A stretch of DNA of 64,000 nt from Oerskovia sp042887685 (GTDB lineage Bacteria > Actinomycetota > Actinomycetes > Actinomycetales > Cellulomonadaceae). The notes under the pieces are model-generated. The model ran no database searches. It was not told the origin of the DNA and worked only from the letters and a program-made list of their open reading frames with translations. Each line of letters opens with the position of its first letter. Within the stretch, counting starts at the first letter, position 1. The DNA lies in the NCBI RefSeq assembly GCF_042887685.1, contig NZ_JBHVOS010000027.1, positions 1-64,000 on the forward strand, written 5' to 3'. Below, piece after piece: positions 24,101 through 32,239 of this stretch. Both the position numbers and the translations under genes were made by a program.

Positions 24101-26668
24101 GTCGGGGTCGTCGACCGTGATCCGGTAGCGGACCTGGTCGCCCCACTCGAAGAACCCGCCGTTGTCCGGGAACTCGATCTTCACCACGGGCGACTGGTTG
24201 CCCACGACGACCGTGACGTTCGCGACGGCGAGCTTGCCGTCCGTGTCGCTCACCGTGAGCTGCGCCGTGTAGGAGCCGTTCTCGGTGTACGTGTGGGTCG
24301 GGTTCGCCTCGGTCGACGGCGCGGAGCCGTCACCGAACGTCCACTGGAGCGAGATGGGCTCGCCCGCCGGGTGGCGGGTGCCCTCCGAGGAGAACTGGAC
24401 CGTCAGGGGCGCGGAGCCGCTCGTCACGTCCGCCTGGGCGTGCGCGATGGGCGACGGGTCACCCTGGACGTAGTTGACCTTGTAGACCGCGCTCGAGTCG
24501 TTGTTGCCGCCGAAGCCCGAGCCCCAGTCGATCACGTAGAGCGCGCCGTCGGGACCGAAGTCGAAGTCCATCGGACGGTCGAAACCGTTGGACGGGTCGA
24601 GGACGCCCGGCATGATCCGGTTGATGTCGACGATCTGGTCACGCTTGTCGCCGTCAAGCTGGATCGAGAACATCGTGCCGTGGTTCCACTCGCCGAACAG
24701 CGCCTTGCCGTCCCAGTACGCGGGCCACTTCACGTCGGAGTCGAGCTCGGGGTCGAACTCGTACACGGGGCCGCCCATGGGGGCACCGCCCCCACCGATC
24801 TCGGGGAACTGCGGGTTGGCCGCGCCGGTGTACCAGATCTCGGCAGCGACGGCGGCCGGGAGCTTCTGGATGCCCGTGTTGTTGGGCGAGTCGTTGGTCG
24901 CGCCCGCCGCGCAGTCGAACGACGCACCGGACTGGCCGGTCGCGAAGTTGTAGTCGATGTACGACGTGTTGGCGCCCGTGCAGTACGGCCAGCCGTAGAA
25001 GCCCGGCTCGCTCACGACGTTCCACTCGACCGCACCACGAGGACCGCGGGCCGGGTCGGCCGCCCCCGAGTCGGGGCCGTAGTCGGCGACCAGGACGTTG
25101 CCCGAGGCCGGGTCGAGACCGATCCGGAACGGGTTGCGGAATCCCATGGCGTAGATCTCGGGGCGCGTCTTGTCCGTGCCCGGGGCGAACATGTTGCCCT
25201 CGGGGACCGTGTACGTCCCGTCGTCCTGCGGCGTGATGCGCAGGACCTTGCCGCGCAGGTCGTTCGAGTTCGCCGACGAGCCCTGCGCGTCGTAGTTCTT
25301 GCGGCCCGCTCGCTCGTCGGTCGGCGTGAAGCCGCCCGACTCGAACGGGTTGGTGTTGTCGCCCGTGGCGAGGATCAGGTTGCCGTCCTCGTCGAAGATC
25401 ATGTCCCCGCCCGCGTGGCAGCACGTGTCACGCTGCGTCGCCACGGTCAGGAGCTTCTTCTCGCTCGCCAGGTCGAACGTCTTCGACGCCGTGTCGTACG
25501 TGAAGCGCGAGATCCTGTTGTGCGGGCCGTCCGACCCGGTGTTCGCGGGCGACCAGTAGGCGTACAGCCAACCGTTCGCGGCGAAGTCCGGGTCGAGCAC
25601 CAGGCCGAGCAGACCGTCCTCGTTCGCCTGCGTCACGTTGAGCGTGAGCGCCGTCGAGGTGACGTTGGCGTCGTGGTCGATGCGGCGGACGCGGCCGTCA
25701 CGCTCGGCGTAGAACACCGTGCCGTCGGGTGCGACGTCGAGCATCATCGGGTTGCTCGTGTCCTCGTCGAGCGCGACGCGCTCGAAGCTCGCGCTCTGCG
25801 TCGCGTTGCAGTCCGAGTCGACGACGCCCGCGGCGGTCTGGATGCCGCCCAGCAGGTGCTCGACGAAGTTCGGCTCGGTGTAGCTGGCCTGCGTGTGGCC
25901 GCCACCGGTGTACCAGGAGCGTCCGCCCTCGTAGGTCTGGCACCAGGCGATCGGGTGGTCGGAGCCCATCTTGGCGCTGCCCGCGTCGTAGGACGTCTCG
26001 TCGAGGCTCGCGAGCACGTGGACCTTGTCGCGCGGGCTCGTGCGGAAGTTGTACCACTCGTCGTGCCGGTCCCACCGGGACGGCAGGTGCGCGGTCGAGG
26101 GGTGGACCCCGTCCTCGACCTTGATCGTGGCGTCCTGGTTCTGCGGGTGACCGGAGAAGTAGGCGCCCACGAGGCCGCCGTACCAGGGCCAGTCGTACTC
26201 GGTGTCGGAGGCCGCGTGCACGCCGGCGTAGCCGCCGCCGTTCGCGATGTACCGCTCGAACGAGGCCTGCTGCTCGGTGTTGAGCACGTCGCCGGTCGTC
26301 GAGAGCCAGATCACGACCTCGTACTGGGCGAGGTTCGCGTCGTTGAAGTCGGCCGCGTCCTCCGTGACGTCGACCGTGAAGCCGTTCTCGGTGCCGAGCT
26401 TCTCGATCGCCGTGATCCCGGCAGGGATCGCGTCGTGCCGGAACCCGGCGGTCTTGGAGAAGATCAGCGCGTCGAAGGGCGCCGCAGCGGCCTCCGGGGC
26501 GGCCGCGACGGACGCGGCGGGCTGGACGGAGCTGAGGGCGGCGCCCGGTTCAGCGGCGAATGCCGCCGCCCCGGTCGCCATGGACAGTGGGAGGGCCACC
26601 GCGGTAGCGGCGACGGCCGCGACCGTGCGCATCGTTGCGCGCGGTGCTCTCCAGAGCACGTTTCTCAC
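21137..26668 (-). CDS. giant secreted ThuA / GSDH-propeller / PKD / concanavalin-like multidomain protein (copy 2)
   Basis: A 1843-residue extracellular paralogue of the 4917-10985 product. Order seen: signal peptide (about 1-39); ThuA-type domain (66-288, FDALIFSKTAGFRH... to GGIQTAAG); glucose/sorbosone-dehydrogenase-like propeller (296-735, EDGLLGLVLDPDF, AMGFRNPFR, DGALYVIDWGSGFG); PKD domain (738-823); a segment with GHDSHAHP (825-935); a CBM6-like sandwich (935-1072); a second PKD (1076-1162); two concanavalin/DUF1349-like domains (1168-1375, 1382-1582); Ig/OmpL47-like repeats (1585-1748); and a C-terminal domain ending AAASCG that matches copy 1. The GTG at 26668 was chosen because AAGGAG stands six bases before it; the frame continues upstream but only as shadow sequence. 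It belongs to module B. Reaction and substrate are unknown. Confidence 0.88.
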   Translation of the reverse strand: MRNVLWRAPRATMRTVAAVAATAVALPLSMATGAAAFAAEPGAALSSVQPAASVAAAPEAAAAPFDALIFSKTAGFRHDAIPAGITAIEKLGTENGFTVDVTEDAADFNDANLAQYEVVIWLSTTGDVLNTEQQASFERYIANGGGYAGVHAASDTEYDWPWYGGLVGAYFSGHPQNQDATIKVEDGVHPSTAHLPSRWDRHDEWYNFRTSPRDKVHVLASLDETSYDAGSAKMGSDHPIAWCQTYEGGRSWYTGGGHTQASYTEPNFVEHLLGGIQTAAGVVDSDCNATQSASFERVALDEDTSNPMMLDVAPDGTVFYAERDGRVRRIDHDANVTSTALTLNVTQANEDGLLGLVLDPDFAANGWLYAYWSPANTGSDGPHNRISRFTYDTASKTFDLASEKKLLTVATQRDTCCHAGGDMIFDEDGNLILATGDNTNPFESGGFTPTDERAGRKNYDAQGSSANSNDLRGKVLRITPQDDGTYTVPEGNMFAPGTDKTRPEIYAMGFRNPFRIGLDPASGNVLVADYGPDSGAADPARGPRGAVEWNVVSEPGFYGWPYCTGANTSYIDYNFATGQSGASFDCAAGATNDSPNNTGIQKLPAAVAAEIWYTGAANPQFPEIGGGGAPMGGPVYEFDPELDSDVKWPAYWDGKALFGEWNHGTMFSIQLDGDKRDQIVDINRIMPGVLDPSNGFDRPMDFDFGPDGALYVIDWGSGFGGNNDSSAVYKVNYVQGDPSPIAHAQADVTSGSAPLTVQFSSEGTRHPAGEPISLQWTFGDGSAPSTEANPTHTYTENGSYTAQLTVSDTDGKLAVANVTVVVGNQSPVVKIEFPDNGGFFEWGDQVRYRITVDDPDGEVDCSTVALRTSLGHDSHAHPMEELYGCEGVLQTARDEGHGIESNIFWVIEGSYTDDGGDAGVPLTGNALQVLQPKRVQSEFYTSTGRETSIGTGGTPGVQKETTSDSAGGGQNLGYIEPGDWWAHEPVSLANVEAISLRVASPNAGGVVSLRWDAADGPEIGRITVPNTGDWQVYRDVSTQLTNVPEGSGTLYFVLLSGGINVNWMDIEGRGVTDNIRPDVELDVPTLVGPAPLTVTATATGTDPDGEASDLVYAWDDGLGGGFVDGGPEFSHTYTAAGTYRLQVRVTDAGGAYTVKYVNIKVNETGPVMCFSGRSDDFTGTAVDEDRWSTIIRRDQKLAVSDGHLVIPASKADFYGQGEGPVSNIVLQDLPSGPWTATTKVTFPARAQYQQAGLLLWGDGDNYAKMVIQGRGTGANPNSRVFQFIREENGTPNEVAASNVNITTDFPDTFYVRYTSDGSNLRAYYSADGLDFTAMSETKSLHGLVNPKIGLVAFANDGSVPDVVDAKFDWFHITPDDTATAAGPDDQFEGTSLDGCRWNTVVRPDASGLRVAGGKLEIDTTPTDIYGTGNTDVPNIVLQDQPAGDWTVETKVDGSTFNQQYQQGGLILYGDDDNYVKLDFITKNQPGAAVDRGLEMRSEAGATVLNPQPNVNNLTQGVWWLRLAKVGTTFTGSYSADGVTWTEIAEKVTNPGLADAKIGLYALGAAQQASATATFDHFKVVGPAAEPLTVSGSLDPASPSGANGWWTGPVTVTVATTGGAVGQQVYREYQLDGGAWAEYTAPVVVAAPGEHTLKVRASAGTENVTGADVVVKIDADGPSVAATLREDRTVEVVATDAVSGIASVEYSLDGTTWAAYEAPVAVGDEAVTFAYRATDLAGNVTTQSVDVPAGETVPVTVSAAPKCVANRVTLAVTAVNSGDAPVTIVVRSAYGTKTFTGVAAGKSAHQSFATRAASIAAGQVTVTATDSEGRTTTYTVDHAAASCG

Positions 26669-26797
26669 CAAGGACTCCTTGTGATGATGGGACAAGGGTG
26701 CTGCGCTCCGGGGCGACGACGGCATCGGCCATGACCCGTCGTCGCCGGTGACGGACCTGCTCCGCCGGGCATCTCGCACCACGTTCCACGTGGCTCC

Positions 26798-26814
26798 CCC
26801 GCCGGGTCGGCGGG
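26798..26814 (-). terminator. short hairpin after the module B oxidoreductase gene
   Basis: CCCGCCG (26798-26804), GGT loop, CGGCGGG (26808-26814), 16 bases past the stop codon at 26830. Confidence 0.5.
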
Positions 26815-26829
26815 ACGGTGGACCTCCTC

Positions 26830-28005
26830 TCAGACCTGCTGCCAGTCGCTGTCGGACGCAGCGCTGCGCTCGACGGCGTGAAGGATCCGCTGGACGGCGA
26901 GGCCGTCCGCGAAGGACGGGGTGGGCTGGGTGCCGGCCGCGACGTCGCGCACGAGGTCGACGGCCTGGTGCGTGAACGCGTGCTCGTAGCCGAGGCCGTG
27001 GCCCGCGGGCCACCAGCTCGCGATGTACGCGTGCTGGGGCTCGGTCACGACGATCCGCCGGAAGCCTGCGACCTGCGGGTCGTCCGACGCGTCGAAGAAG
27101 TGCAGGACGTTCATGTCCTCGAAGTCGAACGCCACCGAGCCGCGCGAGCCGTTGATCTCGAGCCGGATCGCGTTCTTGCGCCCGTAGGCGAAGCGGGTGG
27201 CCTCGAAGACCCCCAGCCCGCCGCCCGTGAGCCGCGCGAGGAACACCGCGGCGTCGTCGACCGTGACAGGCCCCTTCTCGGTGCCGGCGGTGCCGGACAG
27301 GCCCGAGAAGCCGGTCGCGATCGGACGCTCGTCGACGAACGTCTCGAGGATGCCCGAGACCCCGGTGATCGACTCGCCCGTGACGAACTGCGCGAGGTCG
27401 ATGATGTGGGCACCGATGTCGCCGAGCGCCCCGGACCCGGCCTTGGTCTTGTCGAGGCGCCACGAGAGCGGCACGTTCTCGTCGGCGATCCAGTCCTGGA
27501 GGTACTGGGCGCGCACGTGGCGGATCGTACCGATCCGGCCGTCGACGACGAGCTGGCGCGCGAGCTGGACCGCGGGAACCCGGCGGTACGTGAAGCCGAC
27601 CGTGGAGAGCACGCCGCGCTCGGCCGCCGCCTCGGCGGCGGCGACCATGAGCTCGGCCTCGGCGACCGTGTTGGCCAGCGGCTTCTCGCACAGCACGTGC
27701 TTGCCCGCCTCGAGCGCCGCGATCGCGATCTCGGCGTGCGTGTCGCCCGGGGTGCAGATGTCGACCAGGTCGACGTCGTCGCGTGCCACGAGCTTGCGCC
27801 AGTCGGTCTCGACGTCGTCCCAGCCGAGCCTGTGCGCCGCCGCCGTGACCGCTGTGGCGTCGCGGCCGGCCAGCACGCGCATCTCGGGCGCGAGCGGCAG
27901 GTCGAAGAACCGCGGTGCGGTGCGCCATCCCTGCGAGTGGGCAGCCCCCATGAACGAGTACCCGACCATGCCGATCCCGAGGGTCGGGTGATCGTCTTGC
28001 GCCAT
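26830..28005 (-). CDS. Gfo/Idh/MocA-family oxidoreductase (module B)
   Basis: A 391-residue NAD(P)-dependent dehydrogenase. It opens MAQDDHPTLGIGMVGYSFMGAAHSQGW (Rossmann GxGxxG variant GMVGYSFMG), with DICTPGDTHAE, the EKP motif in GKHVLCEKPLAN (catalytic Lys) and GDIGAHIIDLAQF (substrate-site Asp and His). Related to the module A enzyme in fold but not a close copy. AAAGGAAG precedes the ATG at 28005; an in-frame upstream ATG at 28047 would add a short basic extension without a better ribosome site. The gene lies between the binding-protein gene and the giant secreted protein gene of module B. Confidence 0.92.
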   Translation of the reverse strand: MAQDDHPTLGIGMVGYSFMGAAHSQGWRTAPRFFDLPLAPEMRVLAGRDATAVTAAAHRLGWDDVETDWRKLVARDDVDLVDICTPGDTHAEIAIAALEAGKHVLCEKPLANTVAEAELMVAAAEAAAERGVLSTVGFTYRRVPAVQLARQLVVDGRIGTIRHVRAQYLQDWIADENVPLSWRLDKTKAGSGALGDIGAHIIDLAQFVTGESITGVSGILETFVDERPIATGFSGLSGTAGTEKGPVTVDDAAVFLARLTGGGLGVFEATRFAYGRKNAIRLEINGSRGSVAFDFEDMNVLHFFDASDDPQVAGFRRIVVTEPQHAYIASWWPAGHGLGYEHAFTHQAVDLVRDVAAGTQPTPSFADGLAVQRILHAVERSAASDSDWQQV

Positions 28006-28028
28006 CTCAGGCACTTCCTTTCGTGGTG

Positions 28029-28078
28029 GACGTCGCGGGCGGGGCACCCACCGGGCGCAGCTCCCCGCCCGCGACGTC
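28029..28078 (-). terminator. hairpin after the module B substrate-binding protein gene
   Basis: Perfect 16-bp inverted repeat GACGTCGCGGGCGGGG (28029-28044) and its complement (28063-28078) in the 88-base gap after the lipoprotein gene. It mirrors the hairpins after the module A lipoprotein gene. Confidence 0.65.
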
Positions 28079-28093
28079 AGCGGTGGGACGTGC

Positions 28094-29155
28094 TCAGGAC
28101 TGGAAGGCCGACGGCAGGTACTCGTCGACGTTGTCCTTGGTCACGACCGGCGCGTACAGCTGGATCTGGCGCGGGACGCCCATCGAGGCGAGGTCGCTCA
28201 TCGACTTGCCCTGGACCGCGAGGCGGGCGAGCTTGATGCCGTCGGCGGCCTGCGTGGACGGGTAGACGACCGTGGCCTGCAGGACCGTGTCGCCCGCCTT
28301 GATGTCCTCCATGACGTCCTTCGAGCCGGCGCCGCCGACCATGAAGAACTCGTCACGGCCCGCCGCGTCGATCGCGGAGAGCACGCCGATGCCCTGGTCG
28401 TCGTCGTGGTTCCAGATCGCGTCGATCTTGGGTGCGGCCTGGAGGAGGTTCGACGCGGCCTGCTCGCCGCCCTGGACGGTGAAGTCCGCCGCGACGCGGT
28501 TGCTCACGTCGAGCCCGCAGCCCTTGAGCGCGTCGGCGAAGCCCTGGCTGCGGTCCTGCGTCAGGGGCAGCGAGTCGATGCCCGCGATCTCGGCGACGAC
28601 GGCATCCGGGTTGTCGCCGAGCTGCTCGCAGATGTACGTGCCGGCGCTCACGCCCATGCCGTAGTTGTCGCCGAGGACGGTGGCGCGCGCGGCGAACGGG
28701 CTGGAGAACTCGCGGTCGACGTTGATGACCGTGATCCCGGCCTCCATGGCGTCGGTCGCGACCTCGGTCAGGGCGGCGCCGTCGAACGGCAGGATGACGA
28801 TCGCGTCGACGCCGTCGTTGATGAAGGTCTCGATCTGGCTGATCTGGAGGTTGACGTCGTTGGTGCCCTCGGCGACCTTGAGCTCGACGTCGTCGTACTT
28901 GGCGGCCTCGGCCTGGGCGGCCTTGGTGATGGCTCCCATCCAGCCGTGGTCGGCGGCCGGGGCCGAGAAGCCGATGACGACCTTGTCGCCCGACGCGTCG
29001 TTGTCGGACGACGCGACAGGGGCGGCGGCGGCGCCGGTCTCCTCGGCCTGCGGGGTGTTCGAGGTGCAGGCCGAGGCGAACAGCGCGACCGAGGTGAGGG
29101 CCACGGTGGCGAGGGCCAGGCGGCGACGCGCCGAGGTGCGGGTACGAGCGGACAT
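28094..29155 (-). CDS. sugar ABC transporter substrate-binding lipoprotein (module B)
   Basis: A 353-residue RbsB-like periplasmic-binding-protein type 1 lipoprotein. The signal sequence ends in the lipobox FASAC (Cys30). The mature fold starts KVVIGFSAPAADHGWMGAITKAAQ, with QIETFINDGVDAIVILPFDG and ITVINVDREF forming the sugar site, and IWNHDDDQGIGVLSAI in the second lobe. Length is normal for the family. GGGAGA precedes the ATG. It captures the sugar for the permease and ATPase encoded upstream. The sequence differs enough from the module A lipoprotein to suggest different ligands. Confidence 0.92.
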   Translation of the reverse strand: MSARTRTSARRRLALATVALTSVALFASACTSNTPQAEETGAAAAPVASSDNDASGDKVVIGFSAPAADHGWMGAITKAAQAEAAKYDDVELKVAEGTNDVNLQISQIETFINDGVDAIVILPFDGAALTEVATDAMEAGITVINVDREFSSPFAARATVLGDNYGMGVSAGTYICEQLGDNPDAVVAEIAGIDSLPLTQDRSQGFADALKGCGLDVSNRVAADFTVQGGEQAASNLLQAAPKIDAIWNHDDDQGIGVLSAIDAAGRDEFFMVGGAGSKDVMEDIKAGDTVLQATVVYPSTQAADGIKLARLAVQGKSMSDLASMGVPRQIQLYAPVVTKDNVDEYLPSAFQS

Positions 29156-29268
29156 GAGGATCTCCCTTGATTCTGGTCCTGCTGGTGCTGGTTGGGACGG
29201 GACGTGCTGGGGTCCGGCCCCGGGGGGGCGGAGCCGTGGTGCCGCAGTGCGGTGGTGCGGTGCGAGAA

Positions 29269-29284
29269 GCCCCGACGGCGGGGC
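29269..29284 (-). terminator. small hairpin between permease and binding-protein genes
   Basis: GCCCCG (29269-29274), ACGG loop, CGGGGC (29279-29284), directly after the permease stop codon. It is weak and inside the operon. Confidence 0.3.
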
Positions 29285-29285
29285 G

Positions 29286-30341
29286 TCAGGCCGATCTGGC
29301 GCGCGAGGCGAAGCGCTGCTGGAGGAGCACGGCGACCACGATGATCACGCCCTTCGCGACGGCCTGGGCCGACGTCGACATGTTGTTCTGCGTGAAGACG
29401 TTGGTCAGCGTGGTGAAGATGAGGACACCGAGCACGGTGCCGACGATCGTGCCGCGACCACCCACGAGGAGCGTCCCGCCGACGACGACCGCCGCGATGA
29501 CGTCGAGCTCGTAGAACAGGCCGTTCGTCGAGGACCCGGCCGTCGTGCGGGCGAGCATCATGACGGCCGCGATGCCGGTCGTGAGACCGACCAGGCCGTA
29601 GAGGTACATCGTGTGGCGCTTCACCTTGATGCCCGCGAGCCGGGCCGCCTCGGGGTTCCCGCCGACGGCGACCGTGCGGCGGCCGAACGTCGTGCGGTTG
29701 AGGAGGAACCAGCCCGCGACCGCCACGACCGCGAACATCCACACGAGCACGGGGACGCCGAGCAGGTCCGCGCGGAAGAAGTCGAGGAACGCGTCGACCT
29801 CGGTGACGCGCTGCGTCTGCCGGTTGGAGATCATCTCGGCGAGACCACGGGCGCCCACCATCATGGCGAGGGTCGCCATGAATGCGACGACCTTGCCGTA
29901 GGCGACGAGGACACCGTTGATCAGGCCGCACGCCGTGCCGACCGCGAGCGCCACGCCGACCATGACGATCCAGTGGGTGTCGGCGGCCATGGTCTGGGTC
30001 GCGAGCGTGCTCGCCCAGACCGTGGCCAGCCCCATGACGGACCCGACGGACAGGTCGATCCCGCCGCCCGTGATGACGAAGGTCATCCCGATGCTCAGGA
30101 CGCCCAGGACGGCGGCCAGGCGCAGGATCGTCAGCAGGTTGTTGACGTTCGCGAAGTTCTCCCCCGCGGTCGCGTACCCGACGACGCACAGCGCGACGAG
30201 CGCCACGACGAGGCCGATGTTCCGGCCGACCGATCCACTGAACAAATTGCGGCGCGACCGTCTGCCCTCGGGGACCTCGGAGCTCGGGGCGTGCCCCGGT
30301 CCGTCCACGACGGCGGCGCGAGCCACCTCCTGCTCGCTCAT
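29286..30341 (-). CDS. sugar ABC transporter permease (RbsC type, module B)
   Basis: A 351-residue inner-membrane permease of the BPD_transp_2 family. Motifs seen: ITGGGIDLSVGSVMGLATV, VVAFMATLAMMVGARGL and DVIAAVVVGGTLLVGGRGTIVGTVLG. About ten hydrophobic segments. The ATG at 30341 overlaps the ATPase stop codon (ATGA). Unlike module A, only one permease gene is present, so the channel is presumably a homodimer. The gene is followed by 130 bases and then the lipoprotein gene. Confidence 0.93.
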   Translation of the reverse strand: MSEQEVARAAVVDGPGHAPSSEVPEGRRSRRNLFSGSVGRNIGLVVALVALCVVGYATAGENFANVNNLLTILRLAAVLGVLSIGMTFVITGGGIDLSVGSVMGLATVWASTLATQTMAADTHWIVMVGVALAVGTACGLINGVLVAYGKVVAFMATLAMMVGARGLAEMISNRQTQRVTEVDAFLDFFRADLLGVPVLVWMFAVVAVAGWFLLNRTTFGRRTVAVGGNPEAARLAGIKVKRHTMYLYGLVGLTTGIAAVMMLARTTAGSSTNGLFYELDVIAAVVVGGTLLVGGRGTIVGTVLGVLIFTTLTNVFTQNNMSTSAQAVAKGVIIVVAVLLQQRFASRARSA

Positions 30342-31864
30342 GCGGCACTTCCTTCCATGACGAGGTCGAGCACGCCGTGCTCGTCGATCGAATCTGCTGG
30401 GCCTTCGTGCACGACGCGTCCCTCCGAGATCACGAGGACGCGGTCGGAGAGACCGAGCACCTCGTCGATCTCGCTCGAGACCACGAGCACGGCCGCACCC
30501 GACGCCGCGAGGTCGCGGATCAGTGCGTAGATCTCGGCGCGCGCCCCGACGTCGACGCCCCGGGTGGGCTCGTCGAGCAGGAGGACCCGGCACCCGTGCA
30601 CGAGCCAGCGCGCCAGGAGCGCCTTCTGCTGGTTGCCGCCGGACAGCGTCCGGGCGTTCCGCTCGACCCCTGCGGGACGCAGGTCGAGCGAGACGGCCTG
30701 CTCCTTCGCCGCGGCCCGCTCCGCCCTCTCGTCGAGGAAGCCCGCCTTCGCGAAGCGCCCGAACGTCGAGAGGGTGATGTTGCGGTAGACCGGCTCGTCG
30801 AGCAGCAGGCCCTGGCTCTTGCGCTCCTCGGGGCACAGGCCGATGCCCGCGTCGACCGCGGCGGCGACCGAGCCGCCTCGGAGCTTCTTGCCCGCGACGG
30901 CGACGGTGCCCTCGGTCGCTCGACGCGCCCCGTAGACGGTCTCGAGGATCTCGGAGCGGCCGGAGCCGACGAGCCCGGCGAAGCCCAGGACCTCACCCGC
31001 GCGGACCTCGAACGAGACGTCCGCGAACTTCCCTTCGAGCCCGAGCGACTCGACCGCGAGCAGCACGTCCGCCTCGTCGGCGACCGGCGCACGCTCGGGG
31101 AAGACGTTGTCGACCGCGCGCCCCGTCATGAGCTTGATGAGCTCGGCCGTCGGGGTCTGCGAGACCGCGAGGTTCTGCGCGACCGTGCGCCCGTCCTTGA
31201 GGACCGTGATCCGGTCGCCGATCGCACGGATCTCCTCGAGGCGGTGCGAGATGTAGACGATCGCGACCCCGCTCCCGGTGAGCTGGCGCACGACGCGGAA
31301 CAGGTTCTCGACCTCTTCGCTGTCGAGCACCGCGGAGGGCTCGTCCATGACGATGACCCGTGCGTCGTGCGAGAGTGCGCGCGCCATGGACACGATCTGC
31401 TTGCCCGCGGCGGACAGCTCACCCACCTCGCGGTGGGGCGAGATCTCGGGGTGCCCGAGGCGCTTCATGAGCTCACGCGTGTTCTTGGCCGCCGTGCGCC
31501 GGCTGGAGAAGCCCGCGGTCGACAGCTCGTGCCCGAGGTAGATGTTCTCGGCGACGGTCAGGCCGTCGACGACGTCGAGCTCCTGGTACATCGTGGCGAC
31601 CCCGAGCTTGAGCGCGGCCACGGGGTGCGGGATCGTGACGACCTCGCCGTCGATGAGGATCTGCCCCTCGTTGGGCTGGTGCGCGCCGGCGAGCACCTTG
31701 ATGAGGGTGGACTTGCCGGCACCGTTCTGGCCGAGGAGGCAGTGGACCTCTCCGGGGAGGATGTCGAGATCGACGCCGTCGAGTGCTCGGGCGCCGGGAA
31801 ACTGCTTGACGATGCCCTGCATCTGCAGGAGCGGCCGGGTGGGCTGAGGGTCTGCGTTGACCAT
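30338..31864 (-). CDS. sugar ABC transporter ATP-binding protein, two nucleotide-binding domains (module B, first gene)
   Basis: A 508-residue RbsA/MglA-type ATPase. First domain: Walker A GQNGAGKST, LSAAGKQ in place of the usual signature, Walker B VIVMDEPSAVLD and switch YISHR. Second domain: GLVGSGRSE, LSGGNQQKA and VLLLDEPTRGVD. It energises the module B importer. I start at the ATG at 31864 because a -10 TAGTTT lies seven bases upstream and an operator sits over the -35 box; the start is therefore probably leaderless. An in-frame extension to 32131 (TTG) exists but reads through both operators. It is translationally coupled to the permease. Confidence 0.94.
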   Translation of the reverse strand: MVNADPQPTRPLLQMQGIVKQFPGARALDGVDLDILPGEVHCLLGQNGAGKSTLIKVLAGAHQPNEGQILIDGEVVTIPHPVAALKLGVATMYQELDVVDGLTVAENIYLGHELSTAGFSSRRTAAKNTRELMKRLGHPEISPHREVGELSAAGKQIVSMARALSHDARVIVMDEPSAVLDSEEVENLFRVVRQLTGSGVAIVYISHRLEEIRAIGDRITVLKDGRTVAQNLAVSQTPTAELIKLMTGRAVDNVFPERAPVADEADVLLAVESLGLEGKFADVSFEVRAGEVLGFAGLVGSGRSEILETVYGARRATEGTVAVAGKKLRGGSVAAAVDAGIGLCPEERKSQGLLLDEPVYRNITLSTFGRFAKAGFLDERAERAAAKEQAVSLDLRPAGVERNARTLSGGNQQKALLARWLVHGCRVLLLDEPTRGVDVGARAEIYALIRDLAASGAAVLVVSSEIDEVLGLSDRVLVISEGRVVHEGPADSIDEHGVLDLVMEGSAA

Positions 31865-31911
31865 GTGGGAGAAACTAACGGACCTTTTGACGGCGGTCAA
31901 GCAGAAGATCT
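31865..31911 (-). promoter_or_regulatory. module B promoter with shared inverted-repeat operator (site C)
   Basis: Minus strand: -35 TTGACC (31900-31895), 17-base spacer, -10 TAGTTT (31877-31872), seven bases, then the ATG at 31864. The operator has arms GGACCTTTTG (31880-31889) and CAGAAGATCT (31902-31911) around the 12-base spacer ACGGCGGTCAAG. The arms are less symmetric than at the other two sites, but core CTTTTG/CAGAAG and the spacer match. Confidence 0.75.
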
Positions 31912-32239
31912 CGAACTTTCGCTTCGTTACCCCACCGTGACCGACAAAAGTGGGCATGACCGTCCGAACCGCCAGGGGCTCCCGTCGCGTGACCCAGGTC
32001 ACTCGAGGGTCACCGCGACACTGCGCGACGAGCGGTGCATAGAGGAGGAAACGGTCGAACGACAGGAGCTCCGGGGTCCCGGCCGGCGAGGCGCGAGCTC
32101 TCGCAGGGCTCCGGCGACCTTGCCGCAGCAAACCACACGCTAGGTCGGCTTTTGTCGATCGTCAAGCAAAAGCCGAAGATCGCAGTACGCTAGACGGATT
32201 GTCACCACTGCGTAGCAACGAGAGGCTCCGTGATACATC
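31912..32239. other. divergent control region between module B and the ROK gene
   Basis: Control region without a convincing gene. It contains operator site B (32145-32176) and, on its right, AT-richer DNA with -10-like TACGCT/TAGACG (32186-32196) that could serve the ROK gene. On the minus strand, site B also carries TTGACG, 17 bases, TAGCGT, which would be a second leftward promoter with a long untranslated leader for module B. Confidence 0.5.
32145..32176. promoter_or_regulatory. perfect inverted-repeat operator upstream of the ROK gene (site B)
   Basis: Arms TCGGCTTTTG (32145-32154) and CAAAAGCCGA (32167-32176) are perfectly complementary over 10 bp, with the 12-base spacer TCGATCGTCAAG. 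It is the best-formed of three copies (also 18700-18731 and 31880-31911). Its place between the ROK gene and module B suggests autoregulation plus control of the operon. Confidence 0.8.

Noticed and set aside
21137..27928. A single minus-strand reading frame of 2263 codons that would join the giant secreted protein to an upstream segment.
   Set aside because: The upstream part overlaps the real Gfo/Idh/MocA gene in another frame and is Arg/Gly/Pro-rich shadow sequence; the signal peptide and AAGGAG point to the GTG at 26668.
30338..32131. Longer module B ATPase starting at 32131.
   Set aside because: The extension covers both operators, begins with TTG and has no homology to the family start; the ATG at 31864 follows a good promoter.
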